From: Cinclus cinclus
Lineage: Eukaryota; Chordata; Aves; Passeriformes; Cinclidae
Length of the DNA stretch: 64,000 nucleotides
Reading direction: 5' to 3'
NCBI RefSeq assembly: GCF_963662255.1
Contig: NC_085047.1
Coordinates: forward strand, 111,287,872-111,351,871
Shown one piece after another: positions 51,301-57,293 of the stretch. Made by a program: the position numbers and the translations under genes. Below the pieces are notes generated by a model. It did not search any database. It worked only from the letters and a program-made list of their open reading frames with translations, and was not told the origin of the DNA. Every line of letters begins with the position of its first letter. Position 1 is the first letter of the stretch.

Positions 51301-53269
51301 CTTGAACAATAATGAGTGGAATTAATACCCATAATTATAAACCAAGGGCTGATAGGAACAACAATCCCCTGTCCCCTGTGCATCGTTCTTCAGGGAATGC
51401 TTTGCCACTGTTGTTTCTGTGCAATATGAGGTGTTGATGGTGATGCTCACAGTCCTGACAGGTGGAAACACTTCCTTTTCAATTTATCTATAGCAGTGAC
51501 ACCATTTTTTCCCTTTAAATATGCTATTCTCAGCCTCTCATTTGTGGAGGTGAGTTGTCATTATTAACTCCACTGTCTCAAGGACTGACAAAAAGAGCAA
51601 TCTGGAGCCCTGACAAGGGTCTAACCATGGTTTTATAATGTCTTGTGGCACTTTGTGACAGCTTTCACACCTTCAATTCTCATAACATACTCACTGTAGG
51701 CACTTCAGCATGAGGCGTTCAACACTTTCTGTCAGTAACTCTACCCAAGCTCTACTTGAAGTTAAGTTAAATCAATTAAAATTTGGAGAACAATAAAGCC
51801 ACAGATACCCCTGAGCTGAGTTATTCTGCTTCCACCCAGCAGGTACCAACAGCATGCACCTATTCCAGTGCTGCTGATACGTCCACTCAGCAGCCACCTC
51901 CAGTGTTATACACATAACCAATCCTTAACAAAACAAATCTCAATTCAGCAAGAGACTGAGCATTCACCACCAGACCGCTTTTTTTACCCCTTCCAAAACA
52001 ACAGCATCTAGCTGTTTCCAGGGAATAAGATGGCTGAAAGATCCTCACTCTAGGCTGGGCTTGGAAGAGGTCCTGTGTTTTGCACACACCTAAGCAGTGC
52101 TGACACAGAGTGAGGCTGGGAGTCCACATATTTCTACACAATTTCGTGCTCCCTGTACCTGGGCAGCTTTGTGTCTACCTGTCTTGTGTCTCTCATAGAA
52201 TCATAGAATGGCCTGTGCTGTAAGAGACCTTAAAGATCATTCAGTTCCAACCCCCTTTTCATGGGTAGAGACACTTTCCACTAGACCAGGTTGCTGAGAG
52301 CTTCTCCCAACCCAGCCTTGAACACTTCCAGCAATGAGGTATTGACATGTTCTATGAGCAACCTTGAACACAACATGTTTGTAGTGTGAAAATGACAGAT
52401 TCTCTTCCAGATTAACATCATTAAGGATGTTAAAATGCACTGTTTCATTTGCCTTCTGAATGCATCAGCTAGAGTGCTGTGCACCAATTCTGCCTTACCC
52501 CCCCACACTGCTTCATAATACAGAGTGTGTTCAGCGAATTCCTAGCTATCCTTGATAAAAATTTTGGAAATAGTGATGGCAGTCTTCTCTTCTGTTTGCT
52601 GTGATAAAATTACCATCTTGTCTATTTAGCTTGCATTAATAGTATTGGCAAACCCTGAAACAGCACATCAGCATCCCTGTCATTGCCTTTCCTGGCAAAG
52701 CCTTTTTGGTTTATGTAGGGCGTATCTGTATCCTTGTTTTGCTCTGTTAGAGCTGCAACAACAGCTCAAACTGCCCCAAAGCAGTTGCCAGACCACAGAA
52801 CCAGTGAGGCTGGAAAAGACCTCTGAGCTCATCGAGTCCAACCCGTGAGCGATCACCACCGTGTCACCCAGACCGTGGCACTGCGTGCCACATCCAGCCT
52901 TTCCTTAAACACCTCGAGGAGCAGCGACTGCACCGCGTCCCTGGGCAGCCCGTTCCGATGTCTAATCAGCCTTTCTGCGAAGGAACTCCTCCTGGCGTCC
53001 AGCCTAAACCTCCCCTGGGGCAGCTTTATCCCCATCTCCTCCCGTCCTGCCGCACAGCCCGTTCACCCCGGGGCCGAGGCCGGGGGAGCTCAGCGCACCC
53101 AGGGGCACCGGGCCCTAACAGCGGCCCCGCCCCGCCCGGGACCGCCCCCGGCCCGGCCCGCGCGGCCCCGCAGCTCCGGGGCAGGGCAGGAGGGCGGGCA
53201 GGAGGGCGGGCAGGAGGCTCCCGGGCGGGCACTCACGTTGCGGCGGCGGGAGAAGCCGGGCAGCGCCAT
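6367..53269 (-). CDS. EFHC2: EFHC2 gene, coding exons 1-13 (3' end missing)
   Basis: Multi-exon gene whose 13 exons were joined by eye at GT-AG sites; every junction keeps frame, giving 676 codons plus 2 nt. The protein has three DM10 repeats (about residues 74-181, 219-366 and 424-530) and a degenerate EF-hand (567-578). Known of the family: EFHC1 and EFHC2 (Chlamydomonas Rib72) are microtubule inner proteins bound inside the A-tubule of axonemal doublets, so the product should act in motile cilia and sperm flagella. It is assigned to EFHC2 rather than EFHC1 because the MALP start, the PGIGGE segment of exon 2, the PEDDTIQV segment of exon 3 and the [13 protein letters not shown] segment of exon 8 agree with mammalian EFHC2 as I remember it. 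Human EFHC2 is about 749 residues; the C-terminal 70 or so are not found here. No frameshift or premature stop was seen, so the gene looks intact. EFHC2 is X-linked in mammals. Confidence 0.95.
6460..7009 (-). other. EFHC2 intron 12
   Basis: 550 bp, phase 2, with no recognised repeat or element. Confidence 0.85.
7010..7207 (-). CDS. EFHC2: EFHC2 exon 12 (residues 580-645), C-terminal helical region
   Basis: 198 bp, phase 2 to phase 2, acceptor GTGAACAG and donor GTAAGT. It encodes [39 protein letters not shown] and [17 protein letters not shown]. This aligns with the family's helical region after the EF-hand; the mammalian protein has HEKFKKNMFENF at this place. Confidence 0.94.
7208..11362 (-). 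other. EFHC2 intron 11
   Basis: 4.2 kb of mostly AT-rich unique sequence. There are A and T runs near 8744-8758 and 8805-8825. No CR1 fragment or conserved exon was recognised. Confidence 0.75.
11363..11496 (-). CDS. EFHC2: EFHC2 exon 11 (residues 536-579), EF-hand loop
   Basis: 134 bp, phase 0 to phase 2, acceptor TTTTAAG and donor GTAAGA. It encodes a helix ([11 protein letters not shown], then RAKEIRKTF) and an EF-hand-like loop at 567-578. Loop position 1 is Asp, but position 6 is Asn instead of Gly and position 12 is Thr instead of Glu, so strong calcium binding is doubtful. The following residues, GYDTFR, match the mammalian pattern YNTFR. Confidence 0.94.
11497..14985 (-). other. EFHC2 intron 10
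   Basis: 3.5 kb holding the 64-bp tandem duplication at 13787. A 67-codon minus frame at 12899-13102 looks mildly protein-like but has no family match. Confidence 0.75.
13787..13914. repeat. 64-bp tandem duplication (intron 10)
   Basis: The segment starting CACTTTAAGAACATATTTTC at 13787 recurs at 13851 with a few substitutions. Confidence 0.93.
14986..15182 (-). CDS. EFHC2: EFHC2 exon 10 (residues 470-535), second half of DM10-3
   Basis: 197 bp, phase 1 to phase 0, acceptor CCCATAG and a weaker donor GTGAAG. It encodes [35 protein letters not shown] and the closing signature DADEYT (520-525). The donor is supported by the exact frame with exon 11; reading through it reaches an in-frame TAG within about 75 bp. 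Confidence 0.95.
15183..19245 (-). other. EFHC2 intron 9
   Basis: 4.1 kb of AT-rich unique sequence with no clear repeat family. Confidence 0.75.
19246..19388 (-). CDS. EFHC2: EFHC2 exon 9 (residues 422-469), first half of DM10-3
   Basis: 143 bp, phase 2 to phase 1, acceptor TTTTTAG and donor GTAAGA. It encodes [13 protein letters not shown], then [16 protein letters not shown] (DDTI 456-459) and AERNS. The NSG motif (468-470) is split by the following intron in phase 1, near the place where exon 3 ends in repeat 1. Confidence 0.96.
19389..20430 (-). other. EFHC2 intron 8
   Basis: 1.0 kb with nothing recognised. Confidence 0.8.
20431..20596 (-). CDS. EFHC2: EFHC2 exon 8 (residues 367-421), linker between DM10-2 and DM10-3
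   Basis: 166 bp, phase 1 to phase 2, acceptor GCTGCAG and donor GTATTT. It encodes a proline-rich stretch ([14 protein letters not shown]), then [11 protein letters not shown] (389-399) and [12 protein letters not shown]. The linker includes the segment that best separates EFHC2 from other DM10 proteins. It follows the longest intron, of 8.4 kb. Confidence 0.95.
22162..22306 (-). mobile_element. CR1 LINE 3' end, piece A of a cluster (intron 7)
   Basis: Antisense tail TAGAATCATAAAATGGTTTG, then GAAGGGACCTTAAAGATCAC and TTGCTCAGAGCTCCATCCAG. It ends abruptly where a second CR1 3' end starts. Confidence 0.9.
22307..22752 (-). mobile_element. CR1 LINE 3' fragment, piece B of a cluster (intron 7)
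   Basis: A new 3' end (AATCACAGAATCGATTAGG, then GAGATCATCGAGTCCAACCT) follows piece A directly in the same orientation. It continues through CTCCCTGGGCAGCCTATTCC to CTCCATTGCCTTTCTCTGGA, about 445 bp. Confidence 0.88.
22753..23390 (-). mobile_element. CR1 LINE fragment, piece C of a cluster (intron 7)
   Basis: The order of CR1 landmarks restarts here: GCCTCACCACCCTCACAGTA, AAGCCTTCTCTTCTCCAGGC, CACCCCCAAGTCCTTCTCTG, GATTGATACCGGGGGCTGCC and TTATTAAACCTCATGAGATT. It is therefore a third, longer piece from a different subfamily or insertion, extending into the end of the element's coding region. Confidence 0.85.
23568..23684. repeat. GC-rich minisatellite in intron 7
   Basis: Units of 10-12 bp of the types GATTCCCGCTG, GGTTCCCCGCTG, GATTCCCACT and GAATTCCCGCTG recur, with a higher-order period near 34 bp. 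It sits in a GC-rich island of about 400 bp (23540-23960) beside the CR1 cluster. Confidence 0.85.
23726..23742 (-). promoter_or_regulatory. Candidate CTCF site
   Basis: On the minus strand the core reads CTGCCACCGGGTGGCGC. This fits the CTCF core CCAC-Y-AG-R-K-GGC-R-S except for G in place of A. It lies in the GC-rich island of intron 7, next to the minisatellite. Motif match only; occupancy is unknown. Confidence 0.45.
24205..24500 (-). mobile_element. CR1 LINE 3' end, diverged (intron 7)
   Basis: Antisense CR1: CATAGAATCATAGAATCAC tail, then CTGAGATCACCAAGTCGAAC and ATAAACCTCCTCTGGGGCTG. Its subfamily looks like the one with the GAGATCATC(G/A)AGTCCAACC signature. Confidence 0.82.
27240..27605 (+). 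mobile_element. Probable old CR1 fragment (intron 7)
   Basis: Weak but ordered CR1-like landmarks in sense orientation: GAATGGACTATGGAGAAAGA, a middle AT-rich part, then GACTAGACCACCTACAGTCC and a terminal TTTTGTAGAATTCTG. This could be an ancient CR1 or a related LINE; a consensus alignment would decide. Confidence 0.45.
28969..29107 (-). CDS. EFHC2: EFHC2 exon 7 (residues 321-366), end of DM10-2
   Basis: 139 bp, phase 0 to phase 1, acceptor TTATTAG and donor GTAAGT. It encodes [20 protein letters not shown], then the closing DM10 signature DCDEFT (351-356) and [10 protein letters not shown]. The match to mammalian EFHC2 is strong along the whole exon. Confidence 0.96.
29108..29436 (-). other. 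EFHC2 intron 6
   Basis: 329 bp, phase 0, the shortest intron seen. Nothing recognised. Confidence 0.9.
29437..29547 (-). CDS. EFHC2: EFHC2 exon 6 (residues 284-320), DM10-2 insert
   Basis: 111 bp, phase 0 at both ends, acceptor TTGCAG and donor GTCAGA. It encodes [18 protein letters not shown], then [19 protein letters not shown]. It lies between the two halves of DM10-2, as expected since this repeat is the longest of the three in the family. It is separated from exon 7 by only 329 bp. Confidence 0.93.
29548..31066 (-). other. EFHC2 intron 5
   Basis: 1.5 kb of AT-rich sequence with nothing recognised. Confidence 0.8.
31067..31321 (-). CDS. EFHC2: EFHC2 exon 5 (residues 199-283), first half of DM10-2
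   Basis: 255 bp, phase 0 at both ends, acceptor TTACCAG and donor GTGAGG. It encodes [19 protein letters not shown], the strand FSCVW, then [14 protein letters not shown] (DDTI 254-257) and NSG at 266-268, ending in FLKRDKLPK. This is the clearest DM10 signature in the window. Confidence 0.97.
31322..34289 (-). other. EFHC2 intron 4
   Basis: 3.0 kb with one sense CR1 end at 32425-32643. The rest appears unique. Confidence 0.8.
32425..32643 (+). mobile_element. CR1 LINE 3' end (intron 4)
   Basis: Sense CR1: AGCATTGGAAGGGGATGCCC, GGAGGTGTTCAAGGAACACC, then AGACTTGATGGTCTCAGAGG and the tail GATTCTGTAATTCTGTGA. It is 5'-truncated at about 220 bp. Confidence 0.88.
34290..34513 (-). CDS. EFHC2: EFHC2 exon 4 (residues 124-198), second half of DM10-1
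   Basis: 224 bp, entering in phase 1 after acceptor TTTACAG and leaving in phase 0 before donor GTCAGG. It carries [10 protein letters not shown], then the closing half of DM10-1 with [22 protein letters not shown] (DCDEYT at 165-170). The tail, [17 protein letters not shown], is the linker to the second repeat. Confidence 0.96.
35040..35455 (+). mobile_element. CR1 LINE fragment, diverged (intron 3)
   Basis: Sense CR1 remnant: GAACATCTCTCATATGAGGA, GAGAGACCTGGGTCTGTTCA, then GGACTAGACAATCTTAAGG and CCCTTCCAACCTCAGCGATT. Many substitutions point to an old copy. Confidence 0.78.
38825..38854. repeat. (GATA)n microsatellite
   Basis: About seven GATA units in intron 3. Confidence 0.95.
39292..39321. 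repeat. (TA)n microsatellite
   Basis: Fifteen TA units in intron 3. Confidence 0.95.
40960..41110 (-). CDS. EFHC2: EFHC2 exon 3 (residues 74-123), first half of DM10-1
   Basis: 151 bp, entering in phase 0 after acceptor TTAATAG and leaving in phase 1 before donor GTATCT. It encodes the front half of DM10 repeat 1: [12 protein letters not shown], then DDTI at 106-109 and NSG at 118-120. The intron falls inside the Gly codon four residues after NSG. An intron in the same phase interrupts DM10-3 at nearly the same place. Confidence 0.96.
41111..45418 (-). other. EFHC2 intron 2
   Basis: 4.3 kb with a TTTAT-rich patch near 43265-43310 and the A/C tract at 44814. No CR1 was recognised. Confidence 0.8.
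44814..44882. repeat. A/C-only low-complexity tract
   Basis: About 70 bp consisting almost only of A and C (AAACAAAC, CCAAA) in intron 2. Confidence 0.85.
45419..45604 (-). CDS. EFHC2: EFHC2 exon 2 (residues 12-73)
   Basis: 186 bp, phase 0 at both ends, between acceptor TTGACAG and donor GTATGT. It encodes the N-terminal segment before the first DM10 repeat, including [19 protein letters not shown] and SWIAFDKQ, which resemble the same region of mammalian EFHC2. The phase-0 boundary matches both exon 1 and exon 3. Confidence 0.95.
49690..50142 (+). mobile_element. CR1 LINE 3' fragment (intron 1)
   Basis: Sense CR1: begins near GGGGCTGGAGCACCTCTCCT, passes AGAAGAGAAGAGGAGAATCC and GGTTGCCCAGAGAGGTGGTG, and ends AAAGGTCCCTTCCAGCCC followed by ATTCTGTGATTCTGG. 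About 450 bp of 5'-truncated element. Confidence 0.9.
52193..52350 (-). mobile_element. CR1 LINE 3' end (intron 1)
   Basis: Starts with the doubled TCATAGAATCATAGAATGG tail and continues with GAGACCTTAAAGATCATTCA, then TTCCACTAGACCAGGTTGCT. These are the typical terminal 150 bp of an avian CR1 in antisense orientation. Confidence 0.88.
52793..53055 (-). mobile_element. CR1 LINE 3' fragment (intron 1, next to promoter)
   Basis: Antisense CR1: the stretch CCTCTGAGCTCATCGAGTCCAACC, the piece around CTGGGCAGCCCGTTCC and the segment GCGTCCAGCCTAAACCTCCC are CR1 3' landmarks. The element's 3' end is at the left. It runs into the CpG island only about 180 bp from exon 1. It is less diverged than most CR1 pieces in the window and is CpG-rich. 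Confidence 0.85.
53178..53210 (+). other. G-quadruplex-prone tract at the start of intron 1
   Basis: Six runs of three or four G separated by loops of 1-5 bases on the plus strand (the template strand of EFHC2), starting 27 bp inside intron 1. The core is a short tandem of a 12-bp unit (GCAGGAGGGCGG). It satisfies the usual G3+ N1-7 rule for an intramolecular G-quadruplex. Confidence 0.7.
53237..53269 (-). CDS. EFHC2: EFHC2 exon 1 (start codon, residues 1-11)
   Basis: Short first coding exon reading [11 protein letters not shown], followed by donor GTGAGT. The start is chosen because its context is strong (GCCATGG, with G at -3 and +4), it lies in the CpG island, MALP matches the mammalian N-terminus, and it joins exon 2 in phase 0. 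An upstream out-of-frame ATG at 53321-53319 opens a 68-codon frame overlapping this start. It would matter only if transcription began upstream of the CRE pair. Confidence 0.88.
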
Positions 53270-53312
53270 GGCCGCCCCTCAACTGCCGCTGCTGCCCGGA
53301 GACCGCGCGGCG

Positions 53313-53320
53313 TGACGTCA
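53313..53320. promoter_or_regulatory. CRE (TGACGTCA), proximal copy
   Basis: Perfect palindromic cAMP-response element 44 bp upstream of the EFHC2 start codon. Sites of this type bind CREB, CREM or ATF dimers. CREM-driven transcription in spermatids would suit a flagellar protein, but that link is inference. Confidence 0.75.
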
Positions 53321-53328
53321 TGCTGCCG

Positions 53329-53336
53329 TGACGTCA
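53329..53336. promoter_or_regulatory. CRE (TGACGTCA), distal copy
   Basis: Second perfect CRE, 16 bp centre-to-centre from the first. A close pair of perfect 8-mers is unlikely by chance and supports this as the core promoter. Confidence 0.75.
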
Positions 53337-53337
53337 C

Positions 53338-53346
53338 GGGGCGGGG
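53338..53346. promoter_or_regulatory. GC box (GGGGCGGGG)
   Basis: Sp1/KLF-type GC box one base beyond the distal CRE. I see no TATA box nearby, as is usual for CpG-island promoters. Confidence 0.6.
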
Positions 53347-53375
53347 AGAGGCGCGCGGGGACCGCGGGGACTCGT

Positions 53376-54482
53376 CCAGAACCGCTCAATCCAGAACCGC
53401 TCCATCCCGAACCGTTCCATCCCGAACTGCTCCACCCCAAACCGCTTCATCCAGAACCGCTCAATCCCGAACCGCTCCATCCCGAACTGCTCCATCCCGA
53501 ACTGCTCCACCCCAAACCGCTTCATCCAGAACCGCTCAATCCCGAACCGCTCCATCCCGAACTGCTCCATCCCGAACTGCTCCACCCCAAACCGCTTCAT
53601 CCAGAACCGCTCAATCCCGAACCGCTCCATCCCGAACTGCTCCATCCCGAACTGCTCCACCCCAAACCGCTTCATCCAGAACCGCTCAATCCCGAACCGC
53701 TCCATCCCGAACTGCTCCATCCCGAACTGCTCCACCCCAAACCGCTTCATCCAGAACCGCTCAATCCCGAACCGCTCCATCCAGAGCCGCTCCATCCCGA
53801 ACTGCTCAATCCCGAAATCAACAGCTCCATCCCGAACCGCTCCACCCGGAACCGCTCCATCCCGAACCGCTCCATCCAGAACCGCTCCATCCTGAACCAC
53901 TCCATCCCGAACCGCTCCATCCCGAACTGTTCAATCCCAAAATCAACAGCTCCATCCCGAACCGCTCCACCCCGAACCGCTCCATCCCGAACCGCTCCAT
54001 CCAGAACCGCTCCATCCTGAACCACTCCATCCCGAACCGCTCCATCCCGAACTGTTCAATCCCAAAATCAACAGCTCCATCCCGAACCGCTTCATCCAGA
54101 ACCGCTCCGTCCAGAACCGCTCAATCCAGAACTGCTCAATCCCAAAATCAACAGCTCCATCCCGAACCGCTTCATCCAGAACCGCTTCATCCAGAACTGC
54201 TCCATCCCGAACTGCTCAATCCCAAAATCAATAGCTCCATCCCGAACCGCTTCATCCAGAACCGCTCCATCCAGAACCACTCAATCCAGAACTGCTCAAT
54301 CCCGAACAGCTCCATCCAGAACAGCTCCGTCCCAAACAGCTCCATCCCGAACCGCTCCATCTAGATCTGCTCCATCTAGATCCACTCCATCCAGAACCAC
54401 TTCATCCAGAACTGCTCCATCCAGAACCTCTCCATTCCAAAGTCTCCATCCCAAACCACTCCATCCCAGAGTCAGCAGTAGC
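53376..54482. repeat. 15-bp minisatellite with higher-order periods
   Basis: About 1.1 kb built from 15-bp units of the type GAACCGCTCCATCCC. Between 53446 and 53760 five units form a 75-bp higher-order repeat, seen at 53446, 53521, 53596, 53671 and 53746. Further on, blocks ending in AATCAACAGC recur at 53817, 53942 and 54067 (period 125), then at 54147 and 54227 (period 80). Units decay towards 54480. Because 15 is divisible by 3, several frames stay open for hundreds of codons; these are not genes. Confidence 0.95.
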
Positions 54483-54664
54483 AAAGTAGAAATAAATTCA
54501 TCCTTACTTTTAGATATATAATTAATCAATATATGATTATAGAAATATATTTAATTAGATATGTGCATATAATTAATATCATTTTATTCTAATATAAAAA
54601 CCTATATAAATATATCATAATATATTGAAAAAATATATAAATATATTTATATAATATTTATTAC
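54483..54664. repeat. AT-rich low-complexity block
   Basis: About 180 bp of nearly pure A/T (ATATAT, TAATTA), directly next to the GC-rich minisatellite. The jump in composition at about 54490 is abrupt. Confidence 0.8.
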
Positions 54665-54789
54665 AGATCATTGTTTACTGAGTGCTAAATACCTATTAAA
54701 TCCAACACTAGCACATGCTAAATCAATTTCTTCCATTTTTCAGGATTAATGGCCATTTTCATCATGAATCTCTCAAAATTTGGAGAAGA

Positions 54790-55117
54790 GGTGGCTCTCT
54801 ACAATTCCCTGACAGGATGCTGTGGCCAGGTGGGGATCAGGCTCCTCTCCCAGGGAACACGTGGCAGGAGGAGAGAACATGGTCTAAAGCAGTGCCAGGG
54901 GAGGTTTAGGCTGGACATCAGAAGGAATTTTTTCACAGGAAGGGTGATAAGACATTGGAATGGCTGCCCAGGGAGGTGGAGTCACTGTCCCTGGAGGTGT
55001 TTAAGGACAGGCTGGATGTGGCACTGAGTGCCATGGTCTGGGTGACACGGTTGTGTTAGGTCAGAAGTCAGAGTCAATGATCTCAGAGGTCTTTTCCAAC
55101 CTCACTGATTCCGTGAA
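54790..55117 (+). mobile_element. CR1 LINE 3' fragment (upstream of EFHC2)
   Basis: Sense CR1 with GGTTTAGGCTGGACATCAGA, then ATTGGAATGGCTGCCCAGGG, GTGTTTAAGGACAGGCTGGA and the 3' end CTCAGAGGTCTTTTCCAACC. It shares landmarks with the CR1 at 52793-53055 but in the opposite orientation, so the two flank the promoter and minisatellite. Confidence 0.88.
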
Positions 55118-55382
55118 AATTTACCTCAGGCCCAAAGCTTTGCCTTGTGCCCTTGCTCTCTCCCCGCTGGTGAGGAGCATTGACCTCACTGGACATGGTG
55201 CCCCCCAAATACCTCTGTACCTGGAGTCACAGATGGGGCAAATCCCACAGCGTTTGCCATTTTCTGCACCAATTAATTTTTAATGTTTTTCGTTTTGTGA
55301 CTTTTACAGAGCACATTTTACTCTGGGGCCCCATCAGGCTTGGGGGAGGGGAAGATGGGATGCTTTTACAGCTTTTTGTCTG

Positions 55383-55405
55383 TTTTTTTTTTTTTTTTTT
55401 TTTTT
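55383..55405. repeat. Poly-T run (23 T)
   Basis: Uninterrupted T run 265 bp to the right of a CR1 3' end. Shorter runs occur at 51055-51070 (T) and 48689-48703 (A). Confidence 0.9.
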
Positions 55406-56244
55406 GCATTTAGTCCACTGGGATGGGGAAACTGGGTCAGTGGGTTTCCACCTTCTGGTTTCCCAGCGCTGTACTACACATCTGCATTTGCATTCTGAGT
55501 GGAAAGGTAAACATTTAAAATATATTTTAATTGAAAATTAGAGAAACCATCATTTTAATCACATTCATTTTGTACAGTGGGTGGTATTACGCAAAAATTT
55601 AAATTTCAAACAGAAAATACAGTGAGAGTTTCTCACGGATGGCTGGTGGGGGGAAGGGTTGTTTCTTTCTTTAATGGAAGTAACATTTTCCTTGTTAATA
55701 AGGGAGGATTCATTCCAGATCACTTCCAAAGCCAGTTCCAGAGAACAGCAATCATGCTATGTTATGTTCCTCCATTTTATGTAAAGCTGTTCATTAACAT
55801 GTTTTTTTTAAATTTGACTGCGTTTTACAGAAAAATTAGTTTATGGATAAAATAGCTTAAACCGAAATATTCCACTTCTGATCTGCCATAACCCTGTCTC
55901 AGAGGAGCTGTACTTCAGCTGCTGAATGTCCTTATTTTCATGGATGGAGAGGATCTCCCCTGCCATATTTCATACTCTATGATGCATCAGACCATGAAAT
56001 TCCCATAATGTGTCATCCCTCCTCCCCCAAACAGAGGCTCATGGAACAGCATGGGAGATGTGTTCAGTCTGAGCAAGCCTGGGTGAGACTCTGTCCAGTC
56101 CTCAGGGAGCATTTGTGCAGAATTCACTCTCTGAATTGGAATTTTGCCAAAAATGTTTCAATTTCCAAAACTGTCATTTATGGGAAAAATATTTTGAGGT
56201 TTGTTTTGTTGGTTGTTTGTTTTTGTTTTTGCCAGATGTTTGAG

Positions 56245-56326
56245 AAGGAAGGAAGGAAGGAAGGAAGGAAGGAAGGAAGGAAGGAAGGAAGGAAGGAAGG
56301 AAGGAAGGAAGGAAGGAAGGAAGGAA
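56245..56326 (+). repeat. (GGAA)n tetranucleotide microsatellite
   Basis: About 20 uninterrupted GGAA units, 3 kb upstream of the EFHC2 promoter. GGAA is the core of ETS-factor sites. Confidence 0.97.
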
Positions 56327-57237
56327 TTGGTATCTCCTGTTTCGTTTTTGTGGCTCATTGCATAATTGGGTGGTTGAAATATCTTAATATCCCCTCTGAC
56401 ATCAATAATAAACTGCTGCTCCAAGGTTTCAGGCAGGACAGGCAGAGGCTGCATGTGAAAAACATGCAAAGGAAACAGCAGCCCTGCTGGAGGAAGGTCA
56501 CCGAAATGCAGAGTATCATTAGAGTCCAGTGCATTTCCAGCAGAAAATCCTGTGAATTGTCCCTAAACCCTCAGGTCAAATTTTCTGCACCTCTGCCTCC
56601 CCCAGGAAAGAAGCTACAGGGGGCTGTGGAGAAGGGGAGCATCTTCTTTGTTCACCAAACCACCAGTGCAATTTGATGTTTTCCACCAGTCTTCAATCAT
56701 TTTGTTTTCTTCCAAATGAAAAAAAAAAAAAAGTATAATCTACTTTAGAACACAATTGCTTCTTTCTACATTACTTTCTCTTTGGGATTTCTCTCACATG
56801 TTTATCTTTTTTGTTCCTTGCTGTATTCACTCAGTAGTACAGACTGAGTGAAAACAAATTAATTTTAATGCCTTTTCTGGGAAAAAATGAAAGTACTCCA
56901 GGAAAACCAATTTTGATAAAAGCTTTTTATTAAATGAAGATTGTTAATGACAACAACAGTAAGCAGTTGGCAGTAGTAAATTAACTGTGTGTTCTGACTA
57001 CTCTGCAGATGATAGTGGTGGATGTACATAGGACTGCATTAGTTGTACAGTTCAAAGGAAGGAGAAAGCAGGAGGGAAGCTAAAGCTGGAAAAACATGGG
57101 AAATGCTGTTTTTGTGATAAAAAGACAGCTATTCTAATCTCTTTGTGTTGGGATTGAGTTTTACTGGCAAACTTGAAATGAGTAGGGAAGTACAAATTGT
57201 AAAGTGAGCCACCCAAAACTTTCCAAAGAGGCTAATT

Positions 57238-57293
57238 AAAAAACAAACAAAACAACAACAAAAACAACAACAACAACAAACAAACAAAAAAAA
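57238..57293. repeat. (CAA)n / (AAAC)n low-complexity tract
   Basis: Mixed CAA and AAAC units in the 5' flank. Confidence 0.88.

Larger units (their letters stand above)
45605..53236 (-). other. EFHC2 intron 1
   Basis: 7.6 kb with CR1 fragments at 49690, 52193 and 52793 and a G-rich tract just after exon 1. It is otherwise unremarkable. Confidence 0.8.
53040..53380. promoter_or_regulatory. EFHC2: CpG island at the EFHC2 5' end
   Basis: Very GC- and CpG-rich block around exon 1, standing out sharply from the AT-rich flanks. It contains the start codon, the CRE pair, a GC box and a G-rich tract. Its left edge merges into the 5' part of a CR1 fragment and its right edge into the 15-bp minisatellite. 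Confidence 0.85.

Noticed and set aside
52958..54364. 468-codon plus-strand open frame (also 53328-54020 plus and 53334-53900 minus)
   Set aside because: These are the 15-bp minisatellite read in frames that stay open because the period is divisible by three. The peptides are simple repeats such as RTAPS and NPEPL.
53340..55120. A head-to-head gene sharing the CpG-island promoter
   Set aside because: The plus side is minisatellite, AT-rich block and CR1, with no exon-like sequence or splice pattern.
56008..56676. 222-codon plus-strand frame
   Set aside because: Its core is the GGAA microsatellite (KEGR repeats) with unrelated flanks.
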